64,000 nt of DNA from Botryotinia globosa (taxonomy: Eukaryota; Ascomycota; Leotiomycetes; Helotiales; Sclerotiniaceae), in contig RCSZ01000016.1 in the NCBI GenBank assembly GCA_014898425.1, positions 1,116,001 to 1,180,000 on the forward strand, written 5' to 3'. Positions 50,877-61,928 of this stretch are shown one piece after another (positions within the stretch are counted from its first letter, which is position 1; each line of letters opens with the position of its first letter). The notes below the pieces were generated by a model. That model had not been told where the DNA came from. It saw only the letters and a list, made by a program, of their open reading frames with translations, and did not search any database. Both the position numbers and the translations under genes were made by a program.

Positions 50877-51774
50877 AAGAAACATGCTGGAGATCGTCGC
50901 AAGAAGGCATCAATTCGTAGAATAGACAGTACTCCATTGCTACTGACGCAAACATTTAGATGAACAGAGTTCATCTCCTCACAATACATTGTGTGCCAGA
51001 GTAGTAAATGGAATTTTGGAGACGGCAAAATTCTGGCAGTTACATCAGGATGTAGGTGTACGAGTGAGTGACTATGACATGGATAGTATAGTGATTGCCT
51101 TTTTCATAATAATTAAATGGTGGTCAAACAAATACAAGAAATAACATCGAAATAATTTACAGCAGTAGATTAAAGTCCGACGTTGAATCAAAAAGATGTT
51201 GATAATCGTCGAACATCTAGTTCATGCTGACTCCCAATTCTTAACAGTTCATGTCGTCGATCAGGATTTTTCACGAGCGCACGATGGTGTAGGTCATTTC
51301 AAGTAGTATGTAGCAGCCGGCGGTAAGTTGCGCATTCATAAAGCTTTCTTGTAAGAAAAGATTTCATTTGCATCCATTCCAGCGCTCAATATAAGTTCTT
51401 CTAGAACACAAGATAGAGGAAGACTCGATTGAATGTGAATTGCTTCACTCAAGTACACCCACAATAAAAGTGTCCATTACAATTTAAATGAAGAAGAGAA
51501 GAAGAAGAAAAAGTTTAGAAGATTTTCGAATGTGAAGACCTTTATAGTGTGGGATATTAGTCATCTTGAGTGAACCAATCATGATGACGGGGAACGGGAT
51601 TAGTAAATTCCACGATATGCGCTAACAAGTTACATCCGAACGACGAGAGCTTCAAATGAATTTGGGGTAAAGAAGTAGATAATCAATCAATTGAAGGGTT
51701 TCCCCTCGCCACCTCTTTTGTCCCGCGGAGTTTCTTTCTTTCTTCTTTTCATACCCAGATTCTACATACACACC
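50877..51774. other. Intergenic, promoter side of the complex I gene
   Basis: No protein-like frame. The segment ends with a pyrimidine-rich tract (about 51700-51750) directly upstream of the complex I start codon, a common fungal promoter and leader feature. Confidence 0.5.
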
Positions 51775-54336
51775 ATGCTGAGGTCAACGTTATCGAGATC
51801 CGCTCTACGAAGCAGTGGACAAAGTTTATATGCTGCGAGAACATTCGCGACTACAAGTAGAAGACAGGCAGAGGTTACTCTGACTGTTGGTATGTAGCAT
51901 TAGATCTGCCAATGATATTACAGAAGACTTGGCTGATCCCTATACTAGATGGCAAACAAGTTTCTATAGAAGGTATGCTAGGGTTGATCATGATTGGGAT
52001 GGGAAAAGGTTGTTGACACGCCGCAGCTGGTTCTGCTTTAATTCAAGCATGCGAGAAGGCAGGAGTCACAATCCCAAGGCAAGCTTTCGATAGAAAATCT
52101 ATGTGCCGAAGTTTTCTGCTAACACTTTCATAGATATTGCTATCATGAGTAAGTCGATACAACTGCGCATATCACAAACGAACCCCACTGATCCGAATAT
52201 CTTACTATAGAAAACTTATGATTGCTGGAAATTGTCGTATGTGTCTAGTTGAAGTCGAGAAAGCACCAAAACCAGTTGCATCATGCGCATGGCCGGTACA
52301 GCCCGGTATGGTCGTCAAGACCAGTTCGCCCCTCACACACAAAGCTCGAGAAGGAGTTATGGAATTTTTGTTGGCCAACCACCCGCTAGATTGTCCTATT
52401 TGTGACCAAGGAGGAGAGTGTGATTTGCAAGATCAATCTATGAGATATGGAGCTGATCGTGGGCGCTTCCACGAAGTTGGTGGCAAGCGTGCCTCTGAGG
52501 ATAAAAATATTGGGCCCCTCATCAAGACTTCGATGAACAGATGTATTCAATGTACAAGATGTATTCGATTCGCAAACGATATTGCTGGTGCACCGGAACT
52601 CGGATCGACTGGACGTGGAAACGATTTACAAATTGGAACATACCTCGAGAAGAACCTGGATTCCGAGATGTCTGGAAATATTATAGATTTGTGCCCTGTT
52701 GGAGCTCTTACTTCAAAACCATACGCTTTCAGAGCTAGACCTTGGGAATTGAAGCACTCCGAATCTATTGATGTATTGGACGGTTTAGGATCAAACATTA
52801 GAGTCGACTCGAGAGGTCTCGAGGTTATGCGGATTCTCCCTAGATTAAACGACGATGTCAACGAGGAATGGATCAACGATAAGACACGATTTGCCTGTGA
52901 TGGATTGAAAACTCAAAGACTTACTACCCCTTTAATTAAGAAGGATGGAAAATTCCATCCAGTTAGTTGGGAGCAAGCTTTGGTTGAGATTGGTGCAGCT
53001 TACAAAGATTTTGCTCCAAAGGGTAACGAATTTAAGGTTATTGCTGGAGAATTAATTGAGACTGAATCTATGGTTGCAATGAAGGATCTTGCCAACAAGC
53101 TTGGCTCTGAGAACTTGGCTCTTGATCAGCCATCTGGAAACGCCCCAATGCCACACGGAATCGACGTTCGTTCGAATTACTTGTTCAACTCGAAGATTTG
53201 GGGTGTAGAGGAAGCCGATGCTATTTTGATCGTTGGAAGCAACACTAGACACGAAGCTGCTGGTCTTAATGCTCGTATCCGCAAACAATGGTTACGTTCT
53301 GACCTTGAGATTGGTGTCGTCGGTGAACCATGGGAATCAACTTTCGAATTTGAGCATCTCGGTACTGACGCTGCTGCCTTGAAGGAGACCCTCGCTGGAC
53401 CTTTCGGTAAAAAGCTGGCAGAGGCCAAGAGACCAATGATTATCGTTGGTTCAGGTGTCACTGACCACGCTGATGCCAAGGCCATGTACGAGACGGTTGG
53501 TACCTTCGTTGAGAAGCATGCTTCCAACTTCTTGACAGAGGAGTGGAATGGATACAACGTTCTTCAACGTGCTGCCTCAAGAGCTGGTGCTTTTGAAGTT
53601 GGCTTCACCACACCTTCCCAAGCTGTTGCTGAGACAAAGCCTAAATTTGTTTGGTTGCTCGGTGCTGATGAATTCAATGCTGCTGATATCCCTAAGAACG
53701 CCTTTGTTGTCTACCAAGGTCATCACGGTGATCGCGGGGCTCAAATTGCCGATGTCGTTCTTCCAGGTGCCGCGTATACCGAGAAGGCTGGAACATACGT
53801 CAACACCGAAGGACGTGTACAAATGACCCGTGCCGCTACTTCATTACCTGGTGCCGCAAGAACTGATTGGAAGATTATCCGAGCAGTCAGTGAGTTCTTG
53901 GGTGCTCCACTACCATACGATGATGTCGCTGCTCTGCGTGATCGTATGGTGGAGATCAGTCCTTCATTGGCTAGCTATGATGTCGTTGAACCGGTTGCTC
54001 TGAGACAATTGAGCAAGGTTCAGTTGGTAGATCAGAACAAGGGTAGCAAGCCAACGGGTGCGCCTTTGAAGAAGGTTATCGATAACTTTTATTTCACAGA
54101 TGTTATTTCAAGAAGGTTAGTTTACACACATCTCATTACCTTCTTCCCCATCCTCACCCTCATCCTTCTCGCCCCTTAAGTTAATTACCGGAGACACGAA
54201 AACTAACAAAAACTACAGTTCTCCGACAATGGCCAGATGTTCAGCAGCAAAGGAGACAGGAAACCCAGAAACTAATTTCCTGGCCCCAGGCTACTCAAGC
54301 GAAAATCCTCGTGGAAGAGTCGCTTATGGTCCTTGA
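51775..54336 (+). CDS. nuo78: NADH:ubiquinone oxidoreductase 78-kDa subunit (NDUFS1 homologue)
   Basis: Exons 51775-51889, 51949-51972, 52027-52078, 52134-52148, 52211-54115 and 54219-54336 encode 742 residues, close to the Neurospora subunit. It is the largest peripheral-arm subunit of mitochondrial complex I and carries iron-sulfur clusters that pass electrons from the FMN subunit. The N-terminus is a mitochondrial presequence (Arg/Ser-rich, RTFATTSRRQ). Cluster ligands are C66, C77, C80 and C94 (2Fe-2S), the His-Cys motif LANHPLDCPICDQGGECDLQ, and CIQCTRC with a later Cys in DLCPVGAL. A molybdopterin-oxidoreductase-like domain makes up the rest. Exons 2 and 4 are only 24 and 15 nt. The intron at 52079-52133 starts GC, not GT; it is required to join IP-RYCYHEK. 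Firm identification. Confidence 0.96.
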
Positions 54337-54904
54337 TCTTGATCTGGATGGGTTTTTGTATTTGGGTTTCTTGCGTGCGTCAAACGATGGTGTTTGTGTA
54401 TATATGGGTTGTAGGCAGTCAAATGAAAAGAATGACAATTTAAGAAAATGATGATGTCTATTACCGGGTTTTTGGAGGTGGATAGAATGCACAATAATGT
54501 GAAGCTTATAAATTGACATGAAGTAGACACTTATATTTACCTCTTCAATCACTTTAGGGCTTAGTCTGCACTTTCAATGGGTCAGAGAACATACTCTTTG
54601 CGTTTTACAAATACTGTACAAAATTGCTGGAGAAAGCTTGAGCCTCATTTCCATACCCTGCTATGCCTCGAGCAGAATCTAGACCCGTCTCCATTCAACG
54701 CCAAACCATGCTCATCACATCTTATTTTGTCTGGCTCTACATCGACAAAGAGCCATTTGTCGTACAAGTGTTTCTTTTTCTTCTGCGAGTCTTCGTCTCC
54801 TTCGCGAACTGACTCGTCTGCGCATCCAGTTTCATTCGTTTCCTTTGTATCGATCTCTGCTTTAGTGAATTAAAGCTGGGATCCCATATAATCATTCAAG
54901 AGAT

Positions 54905-55665
54905 TTATACTGGCAAAGTAAATCTCTTTCCCTTCATAACCTTCGTGTAGTAAATCCAAAAGAAATCCGAATAAAGAACCGTTTGAATCACACCTGCAAA
55001 CACGGCAATACCATCCCAGTGGCTCTCTTGGAAATATCTCCACAACCAATTCGGTATATATAATGCTCTGTAACTTCCCAACGCGAAGAGATAATTTGCC
55101 GTAATCGTCTCGGCTTCTCCGGTTCTTTGAAGCAGGAAGAGTTGGGGGAGGATGGCGACGGATTCAAGCCAGATGCTGAAGGCCCAGAGAATTTCAGAGG
55201 GGGTATAGGCGTAGGGGTAGATAAAAGCGAGGGCGAGGGAACCACCGAGGAGATATTGCACGCGGAAGGTGTCGAGATTGGGGTCGTGGGTGGGTTTGAA
55301 GGAGGTGGTCATTAGGTAGATTGTGTAGCCGGAGGAGCAGAGGAATAGAAGCTTGAAAGTGGTGTTGTAGAGGGAGTCGGTGAATGTCCAGAAGAGATCG
55401 AGGTAGCGGGTGACGTAGACGAGGAGGTAGAGCGCTTGAGATTTGAAGGATATACCGGCGCAGGACTGGAGGGGGTTAGATGGCTGGTTGGGAGGAGAGG
55501 GGACCGGGTAGGAGACGTACGTTAGTTTGGTGCATTTTATGGAGGAGAATCAGGATTGAAAGGAGATGGGAGAAATCCCCTACAAGCGCAATGAATCAGC
55601 TTTTGAAAAGTCAATGGGCGAAGGTAATTCGGGGATAACATACCCAGGATTCGAAAAAGATTCAT
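54905..55665 (-). CDS. ERD2: ER lumen protein-retaining receptor (KDEL/HDEL receptor)
   Basis: Exons 55665-55644, 55579-55521 and 55465-54905 give 213 residues, the standard ERD2 length. The start MNLFRILGDFSHLLSILILL and the blocks GISFKSQALYLLVYVTRYLD, NTTFKLLFL, DTFRVQYLLGG, ANYLFALGSYRALYI and NWLWRYF are family signatures. The protein is a seven-helix Golgi/ER receptor that binds HDEL-type signals and returns escaped ER proteins in COPI vesicles. The first exon holds only seven codons plus one base (22 nt). Introns are 55580-55643 (GTATGT) and 55466-55520 (GTACGT). The C-terminus KGKRFTLPV carries a Lys pair spacing usual for COPI sorting. The gene is divergent from the WLM protease gene with about 0.6 kb between. 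Confidence 0.95.
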
Positions 55666-56279
55666 GATGAGCAAGTCAAGGGAGTTTCCCTACACATGCG
55701 CAATCGCAGATACTTTGTCTCAAAGACCCAAAGATCAAAGAAAAGAGATAGAGGAAGGAATCAAGAATCAAGCAAAACAATTGAAATCAATAGATCAATT
55801 GATATAATACATTCGATCGTACAGTTGTCGTTGTAGTTGATGGACTAGATTGAGGACACGCAACTTGAAGCTTAGCTAACTCTGAGTCTCGATTTAGCCT
55901 TGTAAAGAGGTACAACCAGGCCAGGGATGGATGATGAAGTAAGGTTATTGGCGGCGGCGGATCGGAAAGCTTGGCAAAGCAAGAATGTCGATTATGTAAT
56001 CTTTAGCTTGCTTTTGTGGCAAGAACATCTGCTGAGCTTTGAAAGTTACCTACCTACCTACGAAGTAGAACATTATGATTACGAAGCGGTTTTTTGCCTA
56101 GAAAGTTCTACTCTACTTATGATTACTATTATAATTATATCAAACTATGTATATTATTTAGCTTTCAATACAATACAATACACTTTTTCTATACATACTG
56201 ATAAGCTGTTGCAGTCATTCCATTCATTCGCACTGTGCTGTGAATCACAAAACTAAAAGATCTGGAAATCGCAGAGATC
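55666..56279. other. Bidirectional promoter region, ERD2 / WLM protease
   Basis: 614 bp between two divergent start codons. It contains a TACCTACCTACC run (about 56045) and an AT-rich zone. No separate gene is seen; the open frame at 55927-56256 has no protein likeness. Confidence 0.5.
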
Positions 56280-57338
56280 ATGGATACCAACGACGACGAC
56301 GGCATGTCTACTAATCCCCAAGATCTAGTTTCTATAACCGTCATTCATCATGGCAGATCTCACATATTCTCTCTACCTCCCACAGCAACCATCACCGACC
56401 TTTCCGATTCCATTTCAACCACCCTCTCAATCCCCCCTCAAAACCAAAAACTTATGGTCTCCAAACTCGGTCTTCTAAAACTCCCCTTCAAAGACCCTTC
56501 CCTCTCAATAACATCCCTCACCGACAAAAAAATAACTCTTATGGGTAGCACCGTCGCCGAAGCATCATCCGTTGCCGCCGGCGCCCTCGCCGCCTCCCGC
56601 AGCGTCAACGGCCCCTCTACTCACCCTGCGCAAAAAGTCTCCGCCTACAAAACTCGAGACTGGAAGCGCGAACAAGAAGAAGCACAATACACATTTCAAA
56701 CCCTACGTCCGCTTCCCTACCTCCCCAACCCCTCAAAATCTCTCCAATTCCTGCAACGATTGAAAGACGACGCGGGCATCAAGGCCGCGATGCGCAAACA
56801 TAAATTCACCGTTCCTCTGCTGACGGAAATGAATCCGATTGAACATACGGTTTCGAATCATGAAGGTACATCGCGCACTTTGGGTCTGAATAGGAATCAA
56901 GGAGAAGTGATTGAATTGCGCCTGAGAACAGATGCGTATGATGGATATCGAGATTATAAAACTATTCGCAAGACGCTGTGTCACGAATTGGCGCATAATG
57001 TGTGGGGACCGCACGATCGGAATTTCTGGAATTTGTGCAAGGAGATTGAGAAAGAGGTAGAGGGGAATGATTGGAGGAGTGGAGGCCATGCGCTGGGCGA
57101 AGAAGAATATTATAGTAGAGAAGAAGTAGATGATCATGGGGGATGGAGCGGAGGCGAATTTGTACTGGGAGTGGGAGGTTCGGGGGGCGCGGAAAGTACG
57201 GGGACGACTTCGGGAGCGGCTTCGGGACAGGGAATGAGTAGGAGAGAGATTTTGGCGAAGGCGGCGGAGGAGAGAATGAGGAAGGTGAGGGAACAGAGTG
57301 GTGGGGAGGGAGGAAGTGCAGGTGAAGGGTCTGCTTGA
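56280..57338 (+). CDS. Ubiquitin-like / WLM-domain metalloprotease (Wss1-type family)
   Basis: An intronless 352-residue protein. Residues about 16-95 form a ubiquitin-like fold (SITVIHHGRSHIFSLPPTAT, LSIPPQNQKLMVSKLGLLK). The WLM domain (about 130-275) has the zinc motif HELAH at 235-239 with a third ligand H245 (HELAHNVWGPH), followed by FWNLCKEIEKEV. The C-terminal tail is Gly/Ser/Glu-rich with a short basic helix. The layout matches the fission yeast ubiquitin/WLM protein SPCC1442.07c and is related to Wss1/Spartan, proteases acting on DNA-protein crosslinks and SUMO-linked targets. Which of these roles applies cannot be read from sequence. The 5' half is CT-rich in codon use, the 3' half GA-rich. 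Confidence 0.88.
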   Translation: MDTNDDDGMSTNPQDLVSITVIHHGRSHIFSLPPTATITDLSDSISTTLSIPPQNQKLMVSKLGLLKLPFKDPSLSITSLTDKKITLMGSTVAEASSVAAGALAASRSVNGPSTHPAQKVSAYKTRDWKREQEEAQYTFQTLRPLPYLPNPSKSLQFLQRLKDDAGIKAAMRKHKFTVPLLTEMNPIEHTVSNHEGTSRTLGLNRNQGEVIELRLRTDAYDGYRDYKTIRKTLCHELAHNVWGPHDRNFWNLCKEIEKEVEGNDWRSGGHALGEEEYYSREEVDDHGGWSGGEFVLGVGGSGGAESTGTTSGAASGQGMSRREILAKAAEERMRKVREQSGGEGGSAGEGSA

Positions 57339-58298
57339 GCATAGTCTTATGATTGAGTTGGAGTGTATGTTTTCTAAGCGAAGGCGTTCAGGATAATTGG
57401 ATTTTAGGAGTTGAACAGTTTTTCAAGCATAGCATATATCTTGAATCACATGTTTAGTGTCGGGCATTGATTTAGACAATCGATAGACTCATGTATTATA
57501 TCCGAATTCCAAATATTGAGTTCCATAGGATCAAGAAGAAATATTCTGCAGACATCTCACTACGATGTTTTACATGCACTGGTTGTTCAAGATCCAACGC
57601 AATCGCGCGGTCTCAAGCTGATATGCGTAGGATATGCCCTATTCTTCGTCTTGTCCTGTGAAGCCTTCAATCACAGATCAAACATTCAAATCAACTCTAT
57701 AGAAATGAAGCATATCCGGTTTATCCTCCATTTACCTAATTCTACACACTCAACACCTGCATCTCCAAATTGTGAATCAGCCACCCAGCCAGCCAGCCAC
57801 CCAGCCAGCCAGCCAACCGGCCAGTCAACCAAGAACTAAAATCCATACCCGCTCATCATCAAGATTCCTCCATCGAAGGAGTCAAAGTCCAAACAAAATC
57901 AGATCAACTAATCAATCAATCAACCAATCAATTAATCAACCGAAAAAGGATGCGAGCAAAATCTCATTCCATATCTAAATATCTCAGTATCTAGATAACT
58001 ATCAACCCCCTCCTCTCAAGATACACAACCAAATTCCCCCATACATGCAATGCAAGATCCTCCCACTATGTTCCAAACCGAAAGCTTAAAACTTTTCCGC
58101 CCCTATCCCATTATAACATTTCCTCGAGAAGGAATCGACGTTCTAAACTCCATTTCTGACCAATTATGTACATCTCCCCTGGTCCAATGCTCAATGCCTT
58201 TCATCCCAATTCCCATCTCTCATCTCAATTCTCTCTATAACCTACACTTCACTTCGCTAGAAAGATCCCCTGACAGGCGATGAGTTCCGCGAAGCGCA
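57339..58298. other. Convergent 3' region with short tandem repeats
   Basis: Between two converging genes. It contains a CCAGCCAG-type array (about 57780-57825) and an AATCAATC-type array (about 57908-57945). The open frames reading Gln/Pro/Ser are translations of these arrays. Confidence 0.5.
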
Positions 58299-61200
58299 TT
58301 AAATCTTGAATTTGGTCTTGTCCAATTGTTCTTGCTGCCATAGCTGGTGGTGTACACCATTTTCCAGATGATCCAACGTAGAGATTCGACTAGCAGGCGA
58401 GTCAACATCCATGACATCTCTTAATCTCTCAGTAGCCTCGATATCTTTCCAGTAATTATCCAACTTCACATGTCCGGATTCGCCAGTCGTAATATTCAAG
58501 CAACGAAATGTTGAGCCGGAGACGAACTTTTCGATTGCAATCATGTCACCTGTGGAGACCAATAGCGTGATGTCTGAAGGTCCTCGACGACTCTGACTGC
58601 TTGTTGCTGTGAAGACTTTGTTGATGTAATGGTGAGGTGAAGCTTTATCTTGAGGTTCATGAGCGGAATGGTCGTCCGGGATTTCATCTGCAAAATGGCA
58701 ATGTTCGTTATGTCCTCGGTTGTCATCAGTACCAGCATAATAACCGCGTTTGACATCTTCTCGAAATTGCTCCATATGAAACTCTCCTCCCATTTGCCTG
58801 GTGCTTAAATTGTTTCCCGTGTAGAGATCTCGTCCTATGACGTTCATGATTTCAATAGTATCACCGGTGTTAATCTGTAAACCACCAAAATCTGGATTAT
58901 GCAGGCTGCGTGTGGCAGTGAAACGCTTTCCAACATAGTCAAGAGCATCGATATCCTTCTGAAAGAACCTTGCTTGAAATCGGCCATACGTCTGGGTTCT
59001 CTTATTGTAGCCCTCATAGTTTCCCTCAAAATTGTCGTTGATAACTTCAATAGCATCGCCAAACCTTATTGATAGATCACTGCCATTTTTAGGAATCCAA
59101 GTGTGTGATGAGATGAAAGTTTTGCCAACATGTGTGGCGTGATTAATTCGGGGATAATAATCGGAGTCGTAGCTACCGTCAGTCTGTGGAATACCATTAT
59201 CATATGAGTTATTATTGGAGCGTCGACACCCCGTTGCCGAGAAAGATTCCCCAGCTTTATCAGCAGAATTGATGTCTCTCTTAAAGTATGAGATGTTGAC
59301 TAGCCCCATTCTATCTGTTCTGGTATTATACCCTTCAAATATGTCACCAAAGTCATGATTGACAATTTCAATGGCATCTCCGAATCTTATGGGCAGATCA
59401 TCAACGGCGTCACTACGTGGAAAATAGTCGTGTGATGCAATGAAAGTTTTACCAACGTGTACGTGCTTGCTGTTTTGGTGGATTTTCTTGGATGTGGATG
59501 GTCTTCTGATAGATTCACCTGGTGATTCAAGACTAGATCTCTCGACATCCTTCCAGAATGTGTCAATATTGAAATGCCCTGTTTTTTTTGACATCTTGTT
59601 GAAACCCACAAAAGTGTTTCCACCGCAATACTTGGTAATTTCAATCTTATCGCCAATTCTAACATTTAGAGTAGCCACATCTTTGGAATGTTTCGGGCTC
59701 TGGGTATCTGATGCTGTGAAGGTTTTACCGACATGTGAAATAGGAGGATCGTCCTCATAATTGTAACTTGGTCCAGGTCGCGTAGCAATTTTGTTGGCAA
59801 GTTCGGTGTCATCAATATCCTTCAGATAATATTTCGCATTCAAAATTCCTGCCCTTTTTGTTCTCATATTGAAGCCCACATATGCCTCGCCGGAGTGGTA
59901 CGACGTGATTTTGACTTCATCACCACGATCAATCTCTAAATCAAAAAAGTTGTTGAAATATTTTGGAGCATATCGGCTTGAAGATATGAAAGTCGCACCA
60001 AGCAGTCCGATGGGCTCGATGTCCTGCATGAAATATTTGATGTCGATATGACCCGCCTTTCCAGAAGTCTTGTTAAATGCAATATAATCGTCCCTTGATT
60101 CATGTTTAGTGATTTCAATCTCATCCCCAATTAAAATCTTTAGATCACATGAATCACCAGGCTTTGGAAGCCAGTTGAATGATGATATGAAACTTTTGCC
60201 AGCGTGGGAATCTATGCTCTTAGAATCTGTCGATGGTGTGGAGACCATGGACAGCGAAGTTAAACCACCTCGCAGACCAGCATTAAATGGCCGGCGAGGA
60301 GAAGGAGAATCCTTTGGTACACTTCCAGAATGAGAAGTACGGGGTGTAGATTCATTGGCATTCGTAGAGCCGGCGAGAAAGGTTGGCACATTGGGACTCT
60401 GTGGTCGACTCGAGGAGCTTGATGGACGCCTGGAATGTTTGAAACTTGCTGGACCCGTCGAAACGTTTGGTGTATTAGGAGTAGAAGGCCCACTCGAAGA
60501 ATTTGAGGGACGCCTGGACTTTGCTGGTCCCGTAGGAGCATCCATAGGACAAGAAACCTGGCTCCGTGCACTGGTTGGTGTATTCATGGACACAGGCGTT
60601 GAACTTGAACTTGAACTCGAAGGGCCTATCCAGAAAGGATCATCAAGACGGGCTTTCTTTGAAGCGCTACCAGTAATGTCCATTGGACTTTGTACAAGTG
60701 GTCTTCCCGAAACCCCGTTTTGAGTTTTGTGTGGTATTTGAATCGACATAGGTTTCTTTAAAAGACTACCACCTTCCTCTCTTGGAGTTTGGAGTGATAC
60801 CGACTTTTTCGAAGTACTACCAGAATCAGCTCCGCCCTCCAATGGAGTCTGGATCGATACCGATTTCTTCGGGAAATTGGCTGGTGGATCCATAGGGGTT
60901 TGCATCGAAACAGACTTCCTTTTCAGTATACCCACATGAGGCCCGGACGAAGTTGGTAGATTGATTTTCGATCCTGTGTTCTTCAATTGTTGACCCTCCG
61001 TTGTGTCCAATCCAAGGCCATTGATGATATCCTGCGCCAACTTATCTTTATACTGTTTTACGGAATTGTCCGCATGAACACGGTACTCCTTTATCTTCTT
61101 GATCCCCTCTTCCAACAATCGCTGTAGATCTCGATCCAGCTTTTGTTCGAGCTCAAAAAGTGCCGTTGTGTTAGACTGAGAACCGAGTTCTGTGGGCGAC

Positions 61201-61928
61201 ACGCTCGATGAATCCAATCCTCCCATCACAATATCTCCTTCGCTGTCCCTGCTTCCATCGTTCTCTTCCTCATTCTCACTCTCCGGCGCAGGGCCGCGGA
61301 AATCCTTAGAATTCCACTCATACTCTTTACTCTCATGTCCCTCCATTTCCTTCCTCAATCGCCTATCCCTACTCTGCAGTTCCTGTGGAGAAACATCATT
61401 GACTCCACTCCTCCTATCCTGTGCTTGCAATTCCAACAACCATTTCGGACCTCTCAACCACGAGAGATCTTCAACTTCCTTTCTATTCTTCTTCTCCCTC
61501 GCATCCTCCTTGATCGAAATTGCGACTCGATTAACTCTTCCTCTTTCAATAGCATCTTTCTGCTTCGCAATATCGACTCTAAACTTCTCCAACAGCCTCT
61601 CTTTCTCAGCCACGAAAGCTTTGACGATATTCGCACGAACAAGACGATTGTGACGCTTGAGATTCTTGATCTTTATATCACGATCAGTGGATGCAGGGGG
61701 TCCAGTTGGGAATCCGTTGAAGGCGACAAAGATTGAAGCATTGATTGCGGTATCCAGAGGTGTCTGATGAATTACCGGTGTTAGTCTTACTTTCTCAAAG
61801 CAAAAAGTAAATAGAAAATGAGGATCAATCAAGAGGAAGGGTGGGAAGAGTAGAAATGCAATCAATATCACGTGTGAACGTGAGAACGTGAGATTCCAAC
61901 TTACATCTCGTGGAATTAGGAGACCCAT
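58299..61928 (-). CDS. Protein with seven tandem SH3-like repeats
   Basis: Exons 61928-61905 and 61763-58299 give 1,162 residues. The intron (GTAAGT, branch CTAAC, CAG) is 141 nt and stop-free, so the unspliced frame is also open; splicing joins MGLLIPRD to TPLDTAINASIFVAFNGFP. Residues about 30-130 are charged and helical (LVRANIVKAFVAEKERLLEK). Residues about 287-353 hold four KKSVSxQTP-type repeats. A Ser/Pro-rich stretch follows, then seven SH3-like units at about 525-1117, each G-K-x-F-x-A-S ... D-L-x-I-x-x-G-D-x-I-E-I ... G-x-N-x-x-T ... G ... D-I-E. The SH3 core pattern (GDxIEI, then Gly) is kept, but the usual Trp pair is replaced by Phe or Tyr. Probably a scaffold or polarity-type adaptor; no named homologue recognised. 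Confidence 0.78.
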   Translation of the reverse strand: MGLLIPRDVSWNLTFSRSHVILIAFLLFPPFLLIDPHFLFTFCFEKVRLTPVIHQTPLDTAINASIFVAFNGFPTGPPASTDRDIKIKNLKRHNRLVRANIVKAFVAEKERLLEKFRVDIAKQKDAIERGRVNRVAISIKEDAREKKNRKEVEDLSWLRGPKWLLELQAQDRRSGVNDVSPQELQSRDRRLRKEMEGHESKEYEWNSKDFRGPAPESENEEENDGSRDSEGDIVMGGLDSSSVSPTELGSQSNTTALFELEQKLDRDLQRLLEEGIKKIKEYRVHADNSVKQYKDKLAQDIINGLGLDTTEGQQLKNTGSKINLPTSSGPHVGILKRKSVSMQTPMDPPANFPKKSVSIQTPLEGGADSGSTSKKSVSLQTPREEGGSLLKKPMSIQIPHKTQNGVSGRPLVQSPMDITGSASKKARLDDPFWIGPSSSSSSSTPVSMNTPTSARSQVSCPMDAPTGPAKSRRPSNSSSGPSTPNTPNVSTGPASFKHSRRPSSSSSRPQSPNVPTFLAGSTNANESTPRTSHSGSVPKDSPSPRRPFNAGLRGGLTSLSMVSTPSTDSKSIDSHAGKSFISSFNWLPKPGDSCDLKILIGDEIEITKHESRDDYIAFNKTSGKAGHIDIKYFMQDIEPIGLLGATFISSSRYAPKYFNNFFDLEIDRGDEVKITSYHSGEAYVGFNMRTKRAGILNAKYYLKDIDDTELANKIATRPGPSYNYEDDPPISHVGKTFTASDTQSPKHSKDVATLNVRIGDKIEITKYCGGNTFVGFNKMSKKTGHFNIDTFWKDVERSSLESPGESIRRPSTSKKIHQNSKHVHVGKTFIASHDYFPRSDAVDDLPIRFGDAIEIVNHDFGDIFEGYNTRTDRMGLVNISYFKRDINSADKAGESFSATGCRRSNNNSYDNGIPQTDGSYDSDYYPRINHATHVGKTFISSHTWIPKNGSDLSIRFGDAIEVINDNFEGNYEGYNKRTQTYGRFQARFFQKDIDALDYVGKRFTATRSLHNPDFGGLQINTGDTIEIMNVIGRDLYTGNNLSTRQMGGEFHMEQFREDVKRGYYAGTDDNRGHNEHCHFADEIPDDHSAHEPQDKASPHHYINKVFTATSSQSRRGPSDITLLVSTGDMIAIEKFVSGSTFRCLNITTGESGHVKLDNYWKDIEATERLRDVMDVDSPASRISTLDHLENGVHHQLWQQEQLDKTKFKI

